Positions 47,823 through 60,100 of a stretch of DNA of 64,000 nucleotides are shown piece after piece; the stretch's first letter is position 1, and every line of letters begins with the position of its first letter. The notes under the pieces are model-generated. The model saw nothing but the letters and a program-made list of their open reading frames with translations. It did no database searches and was not told where the DNA came from. Position numbers and translations under genes: made by a program. Origin of the DNA: Sipunculus nudus (lineage: Eukaryota; Annelida; Sipuncula; Golfingiida; Sipunculidae); contig CM049309.1 of the NCBI GenBank assembly GCA_026874595.1, forward strand, positions 72,584,426 to 72,648,425. Reading direction: 5' to 3'.

Positions 47823-49878
47823 GTAAGCTGAGGATTATCCACAGTAACTTTATATGCCTGGCTCCTACTAACAGTGTGCTCAGAATTTAAACAGATAATG
47901 AACATACCACCAAGTCTGTGGCAGTTACGCTTTTCACAGACCTTGATTCAGCAATCTGAAATATGACCACGCCTGCAAGTGTTCGGGCCAAAATCAAAAC
48001 TGACAATCAAATCCAAAAATGTAACAAAATGTAAACAATACGCTGTTCACACATCATCTGAAAAAGAATACATGGTCCTGAAAAGGGACGGATTTACATA
48101 TATGGCTTTATTTGAGTGGTCACATTCTAGATGCCCTCTTGGCAGTGCTAAACATGTGGTCTAGAACTAGCACAAGGCGTGCTCTGATAGCCATGTAAAA
48201 CAAGTTTACATGAGATGTTTCAGTGATCGGTTCACTTTCCTTAATTTTGTTCATTATTCATGAAATAGACACCAGAGTGGTTCGCTGAATCAAGATCTGT
48301 GATAGCGTAGCTGCCACAGACTTCGTAGTATGATGATGGTGTTTCGTATAAGCATAGTAATTATGTAGGAAATATCCTGTTGAAAATCTGTGTATAAAGG
48401 TCAAAAGTTGATTCATAATAAAATTCACATTCCAAAAGCTGTTTACCTCAGAATTAACTCGTTTTATGATGCTATTAATAAAAATGAGCCTGCCATAGGG
48501 CCTGAGAACTGCTTTACCAACCAAACTGGAGGCAGAACTGTATGGGAGTGAAGAACTGTATCAGGAAGTAAGAAGTGAAATGATGCATATATACTCTTTT
48601 TAAAAGTGCAAATGGTATTAGGGATCATTTTCAGTTATTATTCCCTAGCAACGAAGTTGCAGGAGAGGAAAAAGTAACACCTCTGTTCATGCGATGGTCT
48701 GTCCATTTGTCCAAAATTGGTTTGTGGATGCATATTTAAGCCAAACCATTAGACCACAACATTTCATCTTTCACATATCACTCACTCATCCACATAGGGA
48801 GAAGCCTGTAGATTTTGAGGTCAAAGGTCAGGGCCACAAGACCCCCTCTTGAAATAGCCTGTGGATGCTTTTTACAGCAAAATTTTTATATCCCTAACCT
48901 TCCATCATTCACATAAAGCTCAACCACCCATCCACAGAGGAAGAACCCTTTTAATTATGAGGGAACTTGGTCAAAGGTCAAGGCCACAGGACCAACTTAT
49001 TTATAAAAACTTGTGGATGCATTTTATGCCAAAGTTTTCATCCGAAACCTTAAATCTTTCACATACAGCTCAGCTACTGGTAGAGGAAGAAACCTATTGA
49101 TCTTGAGGTCACAGGGTCAAAGGTCAAGGTCACAGAAATGCTCTCCTGATTTTCAGACTGTTTAATACATCGAGTCTAATTATGCTCCTGTACAAGGGGA
49201 TGCTTAACTTTGTGATGTTTTAATTTATTTGCAATATTATACAGCACCAAGCAATACAATTTCTTGACATATTTTGTTAGTATTCTTATTGCTTATTTCT
49301 CTCATATAAAGTATCCAGCTGTCATTATGTTCTGTGTTAAATTAATGAAGTCAGAAATTATAATTGAAGTTCATGAGATAGAAGTGCAGCTATTGATTGT
49401 GTGGCTGTTAGAAGCAGGGCTTCCGCTGACTCCTATATTTTCCTGAGTGTGAAAAGATTGTCTGCTATAATTTTCAATATTTTCCAGCTTTTGGACCATA
49501 ATCTCCTATGTTTTTTACTATAAATTTTCACTGCACAGTTCTATTTCAAATATTATTGTTATTAATGAATAATTATTGTTATACAGGCCTGTTATTATAG
49601 AAAAACACCCAGCTCTTTTGTAGAACTCAAAAAGACGAAAAAAAAAACAAGATTGTGCAGGAAAACCTATATTTCTCCCATTTCCCTTGAAAATTCCTAT
49701 AAACTCAGATATAATTGTTTGAAGTGCCCCTATAAAATTTATATATTTCTTCAAGGTTCTGGTGGGAGCCCTGTAAAAGATCTCACTAAAAGTGGCCACT
49801 GTGGTTGTGGATTATTCTGTCAACAAGTCATTAATACATTTGCACATAATGAATGTAGTATTGACTTTTTCTCCCCAG
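47823..49878. other. Intron with a tandem repeat at 48700-49140
   Basis: Apart from the tandem repeat described separately, AT-rich intron with no exon or RNA seen. The 60-94-codon frames here are interrupted or lack splice sites. Confidence 0.6.
48700..49140. repeat. Three-copy ~140-150-bp tandem repeat with DR1-type AGGTCA pairs
   Basis: 'tgtggatgca/cttt' recurs at about 48723, 48861 and 49013. Each unit ends in a direct repeat: AGGTCAAAGGTCA (48818-48830, a perfect DR1), TGGTCAAAGGTCA (48968-48980) and GGGTCAAAGGTCA plus one more half-site (49114-49132). This 'ggtcaaaggtcaaggtcac' style is common in dispersed molluscan repeats as I know them. Confidence 0.75.
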
Positions 49879-49947
49879 GAAACTTGTGGTTGATAACAAT
49901 CCAGTGAGTGCTGAAAACTACCATCTGCTTATTAGAGAGGAATGTCA
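49879..49947 (+). CDS. LRRC71: LRRC71 exon 5
   Basis: Acceptor ctccccag, donor TGTCA|gtaagt. One leading base completes Arg, followed by 22 codons and two bases. KLVVDNNPVSAENYHLLIRE is an LRR turn and helix (L.V..NP.S…YH.L). A 69-nt exon encoding most of one repeat is usual for LRR genes. Confidence 0.87.
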
Positions 49948-50207
49948 GTAAGTACACTGATTCATTTGTATGCCCCAAGACTTAAATCAATATGCTGGTT
50001 TTCTTAGTATTCTGATCACTTCTGGACATGTCCTTATGCTGCAATAATTTGAGATAATTCATATACATAATCGTTTAAATTTCATACAAGAACAATACAA
50101 AGCCTACTTACTTTAATAACCTTGCTTTGCATTGTTTAGCACATAGCAAATAAGACCAGTTGGCTAGCATCATTCAGTTGTTCATATTTTTTTTTTTTTT
50201 TTTACAG

Positions 50208-50367
50208 CGTGCAGCATCTGTCATTGAGGTACAATTCTATCACGGACAGAGGTGCTGCTCTGATCGGGGAGTGTCTGGGAACTCCCAAAAAGACCAACAC
50301 TAAACTGTTATCTCTGAATCTCAATGGTAACCGCATCACAGATACTGGAGCAGAACACCTGGCAAAG
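50208..50367 (+). CDS. LRRC71: LRRC71 exon 6 (two central LRRs)
   Basis: A very T-rich acceptor (15 T then tacag) and donor AAAG|gtgagt. One leading base, 53 codons. It contains two clear LRRs of the ribonuclease-inhibitor class: VQHLSLRYNSITDRGAALIG and LLSLNLNGNRITDTGAEHLA, each with L-x-L-x-x-N-x-I-x-D-x-G-A-x-x-L. The KKTNT loop between them sits where family members also have a longer linker. These repeats form the concave protein-binding face; partners are unknown. Phase 0 at the 3' side. Confidence 0.92.
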
Positions 50368-50931
50368 GTGAGTAGCTCTCCTATGATAATGTGTGTTGCT
50401 ATCATACAGATATGGTTGAAAATCATATTATCTAAAATGCATTTTTTCTTAATTTGATATTTAATTTTAAAAAGCAATTTCAGGCCGTTTAAAACAAATA
50501 ATCATTTGTGAATTTGTCTAAGAATTTTAAAATTAAATTTTAAGTTGAAGGAAAGGTAGATATGTATAAGTCATTGGAACTTAAAGTTATATGAATATAT
50601 ATTTTAAAGCTGAACTGAACCAAGGTAGTTTGAAGATGTTAAGACCTGAATAGCTTTTCTGTTATCTGGTACAAGATACAGTTATAGAATAAAGAATGTG
50701 GAATTTGCTTTTTTCTGAAAATTAAACATATTGGAAAATATTTGCATACATGTCATTAATTAATAATGTGGTTTAATCTTTGGAACATGCATTTACCTCT
50801 TGACCTCAGGGTTCTGTATGTACTTCGATCAGTATTGTTATCTTTATAGCAGTAATTATACAAACACAGCAAAAGACTATAAAAATGTCAAACAGACATT
50901 AAGATAATGTTCTGCAATTTTGCCATTTCAG
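50368..50931. other. Intron, nothing recognised
   Basis: AT-rich, no repeat or exon seen. Confidence 0.65.
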
Positions 50932-51015
50932 GGCTTAAGGATGAACAGGACTTTGCTGTCACTCAGTCTGGCAAACAACCAGATAGGGGATACTGGAGCA
51001 TCAGCACTAGCTCAG
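50932..51015 (+). CDS. LRRC71: LRRC71 exon 7 (one LRR)
   Basis: Acceptor gccatttcag, donor CTCAG|gtaaac, 28 whole codons. MNRTLLSLSLANNQIGDTGA is a further perfect LRR. An exon in phase 0 on both sides that carries one repeat could be skipped without frameshift. Confidence 0.92.
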
Positions 51016-51352
51016 GTAAACATGTGGCCACTGTTATAGTATCCCTTATGCCTTACTGGTGCTTTATTTGATGGACAGGTATATTTGTGGGACCAAGCCT
51101 TTATATTGCTTCATGTCTGATCAAAGAAAAATATTTTAGGATAATTACATTCAATTTTAGAAGCAGTTATTTGAATGAATGTTCATTACATGGTTTGAGT
51201 TGTCATCAGTGTTTATTTGCTCTCTGTGTGCAGGTTTCTGGCTATTTCCCTGAGTATTAATTTCTAGCAGCTGGAATTTTCATGACCGAGACCCTTGTAT
51301 TTGTACCACAATGAAGTAGTTTGTTGTGTTAACATTGAAGTTCTTTTTGTAG
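51016..51352. other. Intron, nothing recognised
   Basis: Plain intron with a usable acceptor (ttctttttgtag) at its end. Confidence 0.65.
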
Positions 51353-51442
51353 GTGATATCTAAGATATTCTTGACACATGAAGAGATTGTTGAGAGGAGA
51401 CAGTTGTTGTCTGAGAAAGGATCCCCAGAGAGACAAAAATCT
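51353..51442 (+). CDS. LRRC71: LRRC71 exon 8 (LTHEEIVERR motif)
   Basis: 30 whole codons with acceptor ttctttttgtag and donor AAATCT|gtgagt. IFLTHEEIVERRQLLSEKGS followed by PERQKS closely follows the 'LTH.E.VERR.LL.EKG..ER..S' block that I know from vertebrate LRRC71. It is the strongest single identifier. Predicted helix, then start of a Ser/Lys-rich disordered insert. Confidence 0.92.
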
Positions 51443-51963
51443 GTGAGTAAAATCTCGGTGTCTCTGAAACTCTACTTCAGTTGACGTTTTTATTTAGACT
51501 TCAATTTCTTATTCATGTTGCATCAGTATAGAAACGTTAAACTTATAACTGAAACATAAAACTTCTGTATAAAAGACAGGTTAGAAAATTTAATTAATGC
51601 ATGATATGTATATACAGTAGATTATTGGTTATCAGAATAGTAACTGAGGGCAAAAAAAGAATGTCCACAGTGATCACTTGGATGAAATAAAAAAAACAGT
51701 ATCTGTCTTATTAAAATAATTTATGTGTTAGTGAATCTGTTCTGATAAAGAATACTCTACTGTACATGATATAGTAAGAGTGTAATGCACCAGAATCATC
51801 AGTTTCTTTCTTTAATTACCAATATTAATAATATTTTAAAAGAATATCTGGTTAGATGATTATTTTAACTGTTTGTTATGGTTGGGATAGAGAGAAGTGT
51901 TTTTGCAGCTCATATAGATTTTAAGTAATATTGTAACAAGTGTTTGGTTCCTGACTGTGCCAG
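51443..51963. other. Intron, nothing recognised
   Basis: AT-rich; no features beyond splice sites. Confidence 0.65.
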
Positions 51964-52056
51964 CCTGGACCAAGCAAAAGGGCAGACTCTCGGGACAGGC
52001 CAACCAGCAGAAGCTCTCACCCTGACAAAAAACAGGGAAAGTCAGCTAAGAAAAAG
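51964..52056 (+). CDS. LRRC71: LRRC71 exon 9 (basic disordered insert)
   Basis: Acceptor gactgtgccag, donor AAAAAG|gtacac, 31 whole codons. PGPSKRADSRDRPTSRSSHP then DKKQGKSAKKK is a Ser/Arg/Lys-rich, disordered segment. A low-complexity charged insert between LRR blocks is a feature of this family, so weak sequence conservation is expected. Confidence 0.82.
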
Positions 52057-55000
52057 GTACACACATCTTGGCTGATCCTGTAGTAGTCAGTAGACTTGAT
52101 TTGCTAACATGCTTTAATGATGCCTAAATGACATTTCATATTCCCTATCTTTCTTCTGTTTTGCTCAATAAAATATCTGATCCTATTGTGTCTAGTCTCT
52201 TCTCTCCTCATTCTCTAACCCTTCTGTTATCCATAATATCCACATGCTATTCAAAGGATTTTCTCCACTGATCTTAGTTAGGATGCCAATAGTATTGTAT
52301 TTAAACATCTACAAACAAGGTCCTTTTATTTACCTATATTTATGGTAAGGGGTACAATGATTGTTTTTCAGCCCCACCTGGTGTTGATCCTAGTAACATT
52401 TTATTTGCTATATATTTCTCTTCCAAACATGACACCTGTGTTTGAAGCATATTGAACGCCATTCATGGCAGAATATTTTCTTAGCTTCTGCATGTGAAAT
52501 GATCCATCTTTTTTTATATATGCTAATTAAAGGAATTTGTGATGTCTGTGATATAGACAGGAAAAATTCCTTGCCTCATCTGTGAGATTTATTCCTTTAT
52601 TTTCCCAGTACTCTCTGTTTTCACCATAATTTGTGGATTTACCTGCCCCCATCCTTTTGAAAAATTTATATTTGAAAAATGTTTAAAAATGCCTTCTTCT
52701 CTGAGTCAGTTGGTCAGTGATCTCCTCATTTCTTCCAATCTAATAATTTTCATTCTGTTGCATGCATTTATAATACCTGGATCAGCTGTATATAATGCTG
52801 TATTTCCTAACTTTCTAGATGTGCAATGTGACATAGATTATTGTGTAGATTTAGTATCCTTTATGTATATCAATGATCCTCATAAAATACTTGGCATGCA
52901 TACCAGATCATGCTTTGTAAAACTGCCTTTGTTGATTTAATGCTTTATCTCCACATTGAAAACACTTGTATGACTGTAATAAACATTGTACATGCAGGTG
53001 CTGTATGTATGTGAAAGGGGTAAAATTGTGGGGCATTATCATATTCTGGTCAGAGCATTGGGGCTAGGTTTGGAGGTGCAAGCTAACAAGTTTTAGTACT
53101 GATAACTACAACTCATACATTGTCATTTATTAAAAACATTAAGGCAGTGGATTCTACTGACATTCTGTTTATTATTAACCAACCATTTTCTTAACTGCAC
53201 ATGTACTGATAAATGTGAAAAGCCTATGTGATGTTTGATGTTAACCTCATCCTGCAGTTAGTGCCATGTATATATAAAACAGAGATTCCATATGCACAGA
53301 ATGCAGATCATAAATGCAGATTAAAATTGATTTTGACAGTATAAGTAATGTGAGATTCCATATGCGCTGATTTGGCATGCAGATTAGTGTATCTGGCAAA
53401 ACGAATTGCTGCATGTCTATGTTATGATTTGCTGTCGGTTCCGCATGGTATCCTGGAGCATTACATAGAAAATATGCCGTTTCCATGCTGGTACATATGA
53501 AATCTTTCAACACACATGCCGCATTCCGTCTGCTGCATTCTATTTTCAACATTCCATGCATATTGAATCTTAGCTTAAGGCTATTAGCCTTAAATTTGAA
53601 AAAAAAAATATATCAGAGTTTTGTCATCAGTTTTGAGCCAGCCTAAATTATTATACAGCTTGTGTGCCTATTTGTTGAAGGGCTGGGTGGTCTTGGCTAA
53701 ACATATAAGGCAGCAGGTAGCCTGAGTGTCTCAAAATGGCATCGTGTGCTTCACTGAAATGTGGTTCACAGAAATCATGTTGTGGTCAAATTGGAAAGGA
53801 TTTGAAAGCATCACAATTGTCAGGCTTTGGAAGTGTGTATACATGTATAGATATGCATGGATATTGTTAGAATGAAAGGCGCTAGAGTTGGAGCATTTAC
53901 GCATGATATCATCAGTGTAATAGATCGGCATAATCAAGTATAGGCAAATGTAATGTGTGGTCAGTTATATGCTTGAACAATAGTATGTTATAGTGGGTGC
54001 AAGAACAGGTTAATTATATGCATGAACCATGGTATGTACTGCTAGTTGCAGGTGAAGACAAATCATATGCATGTACCATGGCCTGTTATATTAGGTGCAA
54101 TTGTAGGTTAATTATTTTCATGAACCATGGTATGTTATACTAGGTGCAAGTGTAGGTTAAATATATGCATGAAATTTGGTATGTTATACTGGGTGCAAGT
54201 GTAGGTTAATTATTTGCATGAACCATGGTATGTTATACTAGGTGCAAGTGTAGGTTAAATATATGCATGAAATTTGGTATGTTATACTGGGTGCAAGTGT
54301 AGGTTAATTATTTGCATGACCCTATCTTGACATACAGGGTGCAGGTGTAAGTTAATTTATATGCTTGAACCATGGTATGTTATTCTAGTTGTAAGTTTAG
54401 GTTAAATTTATGTTTGAACCATGGTATGTTATACTAGTAGCAAGTGAAGGTTAAATATATGTTTGAAATATGGTATGTTATAGTATTATACTAGATGCAA
54501 GTGAAGGTTTATTATACCATGGTACATTATACTAGTTGCAAGTTTAGGTTAAATATATGTTTGAACCATGGTTTGTTATACTGGAAGTGTAGGTTAATTA
54601 TAAAAGGCATAAATCATGGTATGGTATAGCAGGGGAAAGACAACAAGTATAGGTAAATTGTATGCATGAGCCACATGTGGTATGCTTTACTGGTTGCAAG
54701 TGCTAGTGAACCATACACAAGAGCTTGGGTATATTTTGACTGGGTGCCAGTGAATGTAACTTATGTACATAAAAAACATTGAATAAACAGTGCAAGTGTT
54801 CAATTTTGTGAATGATGGTTTTTGGATTAGTTAGTGTGCATATGAATGTGTGAAGGATTTGCATGAGTTTGTTGTTGAACCATATACATATTTTGCATAA
54901 TGTGCATAAGTAACATGAATGCTCTGTGTGCTTGAAGTTGTTATGAAATCATTGTGCATGCATTTATTATCACTAATGATATCTAATGCTTACTAACCAT

Positions 55001-55798
55001 AAAGGGTATATTTAACTAATCATGATGTTTTCAGCATTTTATTCAGTTCGGTAGGGTGGAATCAATATTATATATGAATTATGTTCATGGTTTATCTGTT
55101 GAATATTCACAACTGATACTAACCCATGTATATAGACTGTGCTTTGAGATGTGCTTTGCAGTTTTGTTAGATGTGATTTGCATAATTTATGTAAATCAGT
55201 GTGAGCAACATAAAGTAGAATGCATGAGATCTTTGACATAGGTGATATGTAAAGCTGTAAAACACAAGTTATTGGTAATGTATGACAGTTTTCTTGAATA
55301 GCACAGGATTTTGGTGCTTATTATTTAATTATCTGCTTATTTAAAATAAGAGAAATTCTCAAATAAGAGGAGTGATATGCTCAATTCTTATGATATGCAT
55401 GTTTTATTCAAATGAAATAGATGGTTTGTTACAATATACCAAACAGTTAAATAACCTACAATATATTCAAATGCTAAGAAGTTTTATACTTATAATAACA
55501 TTTGTAAAGCTTGTTATAATTTTATTTTAAAAGTAAAATTAACCAAAGAGAGATTAAAAGTTATTATATGCATAGAGATTTGGTTAGATTGGGTTGCCCA
55601 TTTTCCCAGTTACACTATTTGATAAGAATGAGTGTGATTATGTCATCATAATCTTGGATAAGGACAAGATATGTAGGTGAATGTCAAGTGTGTGTGTTAT
55701 ATGTCCTGATTATGTCATAAGGATTATCAAGAGGTTCTCATATTGTGAGACACCTATACCAGGGTTGGTGTTAATGGTTTACTTGTCTGTAACTACAG
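52057..55798. other. 3.7-kb intron containing a 49-bp satellite
   Basis: Nothing coding is supported; the 83-codon frame at 52689-52940 has no splice sites. The satellite is listed separately. Confidence 0.6.
53940..54790. repeat. 49-bp tandem repeat with a 98-bp higher-order unit
   Basis: The unit is approximately gcatgaaccatggtatgtta + tactaggtgcaagtgtaggt + taattat. 'aggtta' recurs at about 54008, 54105, 54154 and 54203, a 49-bp step. Two unit types (gaaccatgg and gaaatttgg) alternate at about 54110-54310, giving a 98-bp dimer repeated twice. Outer copies are degenerate. Confidence 0.8.
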
Positions 55799-55883
55799 GA
55801 CGATAAGGGTGGAACCCAGAAAGAACACGATAAACACGATAAGACCAAGGGCAAGAAGGACCAGGATAAATCTGTAAAGAAGG
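55799..55883 (+). CDS. LRRC71: LRRC71 exon 10 (Lys/Asp-rich insert)
   Basis: Acceptor gtaactacag, donor AAGAAGG|gtgagt, 28 codons and one base. DDKGGTQKEHDKHDKTKGKK is extremely charged, continuing the disordered insert of exon 9. Phase 0 in, phase 1 out. The family's C-terminal LRR block is not found in this window, so the gene continues beyond position 64000. Confidence 0.8.
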
Positions 55884-55904
55884 GTGAGTTATGTTACAGT
55901 TATC

Positions 55905-56200
55905 TCCAGTTTGAGTTGGTGAATAGTAGATAACAGTTATCTCAGGATAGCATGAGCCAGAAATGGTAGATAGTGGTTATCTTAGCTCAGTTTATTTAAG
56001 TGTGCATTTATTTATGGTAGATAGCTGTTATCTCAGCTGTTATCTCAGTGCTTCTGAGAATGAGTACAGTAATAGTAGATAGCATATACTCGGCTCAGTG
56101 CATCTGAGATGAGTTCAGTAAATGGTAGATAGCTGTTATTTAAGCTCAGTACATTTAAGTATGAGTTCAGTTATGATACTAAGTTCTCTCATCTCAGATA
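55905..56200. repeat. Degenerate ~60-bp tandem repeat in intron
   Basis: 'tggtagatagctgttatctcagctcagt' type wording recurs four to five times with variable spacing just after exon 10. Confidence 0.65.
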
Positions 56201-56950
56201 TGAGCATTTGAGCTTTTAACAAAATATTTACTTCAAATACATGGCCTAATTTTTCCTAAGTTCAGCAATGCTAAGATGTAACAACATTTTAATCTTAATA
56301 TTGCCTGCTAATTTGCTGTTGACATATCAGTGTCATTTACTGGCATTTTAACCAGATTAAGAAACATGGTGTCTTTGTTTTGTTTGATGTAGCATGTATC
56401 ATAATTTAAAATTTATTAAAATATGTGTGTTGCATGTAGTTACTTGCTGATTTGTTTTTCTGCTATAAATTTGTTTTACATCATCAGCACTTTATATATA
56501 CATTTAATTAGTTTGCATGAGTTTTTATTGTGTATGTATGTGTGCTTTCATGTTTATATGATTTATAATTGCCTGACAGTATGCAGTGATAGCATGCATA
56601 TAACCTTTCAAATATTAAAGCACGGAGGTCGTATGAGGGTAATACTGTTATAGTATCTGACCCATGGTGTCTCTTGAGATAACAATTGTATAAAAGTTAT
56701 TTCGCTCTATGCATCACTATAGCATCCATAATTCTTTACACATTTTGATAAGGGTTGTTTACTAAAATTCCTTAATTTCACACTGACATTTCAAACAAAT
56801 ATCAGGTAGAGTAAATTCCTACTGCATTCCCACTTTAATATATTACTAGTGATGATAGGTGTATACCTGTCAATCCTTCATCATGTATCAGGGTTAAATC
56901 AGTCATTGTCTCTGTATTATAAAATGACACCTTTTTTTCCATATTTACAG
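56201..56950. other. Intron, nothing recognised
   Basis: AT-rich intron; no exon supported before the acceptor at 56949-56950. Confidence 0.5.
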
Positions 56951-57064
56951 GAGTGACGCCTCAAGGTGATAATTCAGTACCTTCTGTTTCAGTTTTCAGC
57001 ACGGTTCATAAGTTTTGCACTGCATGTGTTGGGAGAGGGTTATCAACAATCTTCAATTTTAGCT
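56951..57064 (+). CDS. LRRC71: Candidate LRRC71 microexon or alternative terminal exon
   Basis: A very strong acceptor (cacctttttttccatatttacag) precedes a frame that continues exon 10 in phase. With a donor at 56966 (CTCAAG|gtgata) it would be a 15-nt, phase-preserving microexon adding GVTPQ. Read through, the frame stays open for 37 codons and ends at TGA (57062-57064), giving an alternative, truncated C-terminus without the downstream LRRs. The acceptor is convincing; which form is used cannot be told here. Confidence 0.35.
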
Positions 57065-57130
57065 GATATGGCATCCCTTACTCGGCTGTTGTTTTCCTGG
57101 GGAGATGGAAATCTTACACCCGCATGTTTT

Positions 57131-60100
57131 TAGCTCAGCTGACTGAAAGTCATCTGAGCTATAGCGATCACTCTTTGTCCGTCGTCCGTCTGTCCGTCCG
57201 TTAACCAGGCACAAATCGTAACCGCTGAACCTAGAACCTTTTAACTTGGGATTCTGAGAGGTCCATGAAAAATCTCCTTGGAAACCAGAAATTAGGTCTC
57301 TGTTACCCATATCCTTCGAGCTATGGGGCCCCAAAGTACCCCCCAGAAAAGTAAAAAATTTCATACAAAAACTTCAATATCTCATTAACTACTTGACTGA
57401 TGGTCATGATTTTTGGCATACATATTGATCATGAGATGTTCCATAAGTTCCTGCAGACTGGTGGCGCCACCTGTATTTTTCGATTTTTTTACAATTTTTT
57501 CCTCTATTTTTGAGACGGTTAAAGATGCTGTCATCTGTTAACGTGGCACAAATCGTAACCGCTGGACCTAGAATCTTCATTCTCAACACACTGAGAAACC
57601 TATTAAAAGTCTCCGTGGAAACCATAAATTAGATCTCTGTTACCCATATCCTTCGAGCTATGGGGCCCCAAAGTACCCCCCAGAAAAGTAAAAAATTTCA
57701 TACAAAAACTTCAATATCTCATTAACTACTTGACTGATGGTCAAGATTTTTGGCATATGTATTGATCATGAGATGTTCCATCACTTCCTGCAGACTGGTG
57801 GCGCCACCTGAATTTTCGATTTTTTTACGAATTTAAAAATGTGAACAGCTGTTAACAGGGCACAAATCATAAAGACTGGACCTAGAATCTTCATTCTTGA
57901 CACACTGAGAGGTCCATAAAAAGTCTGCATGGAAACCTGAAATAAGGTCTCTGTTACCCATATCCTTTGAGCTATGGGGGGCTCCTAATAACCCCCCAGA
58001 ATAATGGAAAAATTGATAAAAACAAACTGCAACATCATAAACATCTCAATAACTACAACACTGATGGCCATGATTTTTGGCATACATATTGATCAAGAGG
58101 TGTTTCATCAGTACCTGCAGACTGGTGGTGCCACCTGTATTTTTTCAAATTTTCACAATTTTTTTTCTCTATTTTCGAGACCTTTCAGGATGTTGTTATC
58201 TGTCAACAGGGTACAAATCGTAAGGACTGGACCTAGAATCTTCATTGATGACACACAGGGAGACCCATGATAAGTCTCCATGGACACCTGAAATTAGGTC
58301 TCTGTTACCCATATCCTTTGAGCTATGGCACTCCAAAGTACAGCTTAGAATAATGGAAAATTTGATACAAAAGCTGAAGTATCTGAACAACTAATGCAGA
58401 GATCACCATAATTGTTTTCATGGATATTGATCATGGAGTGTTTCATCAGTTTCTGCAGACTGGTGGCACCACCTGTATTTGTTCGGGTTTTTTTACGAAT
58501 TTTTTCTCTATTTTTGAGAATTTTAAAGTTATGAACATCTGTTAACAGGGCACAAATCATTAAAACTGGACCTAGAATCTTCATTCTTGACACACAGGGA
58601 GACCCATGAAAAGTCTCCATGGAAACCTGAAATTAGGTCTCTGTTACCCATATTCTTTAAGCTGTATGGCTCCAAATTACCCCCCAGAATAATGGAAAAT
58701 TTGATACAAAAACTGCAGTATCTCAATAACTACAACACTGATGGTCATGATTTTCGGCATACATATTGATCATGACCTGTTCCATCAGTTTCTGCAGACT
58801 GGGTGCGCCACCTCTATTTTTTTTAAATTTTTACGATTTTTTTTCTCTTTTTTTGATACCTTTAAAGATGTGGTTATCTGTCAACAGGGTACAAATCGCA
58901 ACAACTGGACCTAGAATCTTCATTCTTGTCATGCAAGAAGGCCCATGAAAAGTGCCTGTGGAAACTTAAAATTAGGTCTCTGTTACCCATATCCTTCAAG
59001 CTATAGGACTCCGAAGTATCCCTCAGAATAATGGACAATTTGATACAAAAGCTGAAGTATCTGAACAACTAATGGGGAGATCACCATGATTCTTTGCATG
59101 GATATTGATGTTTGTAAGTGTTTTTATTAGTTTTTGCAGACTCGTGGAGCCACCTGTATTTTTGTACCCGCCAAAACGAAGTTTTGTGGATACTATGTTT
59201 TTGACCGGGTTCCTCCGCCGTTGCCGCGTTCGTTTCCAGAGAGCTCCTCTGGGACTTGATTTTATCAGCTTTCCAAGCTCATATCTCGGGAACCGTTTGA
59301 CTGATCAGGAAATAAAATTTATACTAATGTAGCCCTTGGATAGCTCTATAACATACACAAAAAATGGTGGCGCCACCTGTAACCATGTTTGCACAGTGTC
59401 CATCTGTTCATCTGCCTTTGGTTAAAATCACTCATATCTCTGCAGTGAATTGACTAATTCACCTGAAATTGGGCATGGGTATACATCCTGGATAGCTTTC
59501 TTGATTTTATGACAGGTGGCGCCACCTACATTCTCATTCACGCTGATGACATCCAAGCTCATATTTCGGGAAGCGTTTGACCGATCGGGCCAAAATTTTG
59601 CATGTATATAGATCTAACATAGCTCTTTATCATACCCTAAACTGGTGGCGCCACCTGCAACCATTTTTGCACAGCGTCTGTCTGTTTGTCTGCCGTGCAA
59701 TAATGTCACTCATATCTCGGCAGTGGTTTGACATATCTGCCTAAAATTTTGCAGTTTTATACATCCTGGATAGCTTTCTTGATTTTATGACAGGTGGTGC
59801 CACCTTTATTCTAGTTTATGCTGCAGACATCCAAGCTCATATCTCGGGAACCGTTTGAACGATTGGGCCAAAATTTTGCATGTGTATAGATTTCACATAG
59901 GTCTTTATCATACACAAAACTGGAGGGGCCACCTGCAACCATTTTTGCACATTTTGCACAGTGTCTGTCTGTTGGTCTGCCGTGGCCTAAAATCACTCAT
60001 TTCTCTGTAGTGGTTTGACATAACTGCCTAAAATTTTGCAGGTTTATACATCCTGGATAGCTTTCTTGATTTTGTGACAGGTGGCGCCACCTACATTCTA

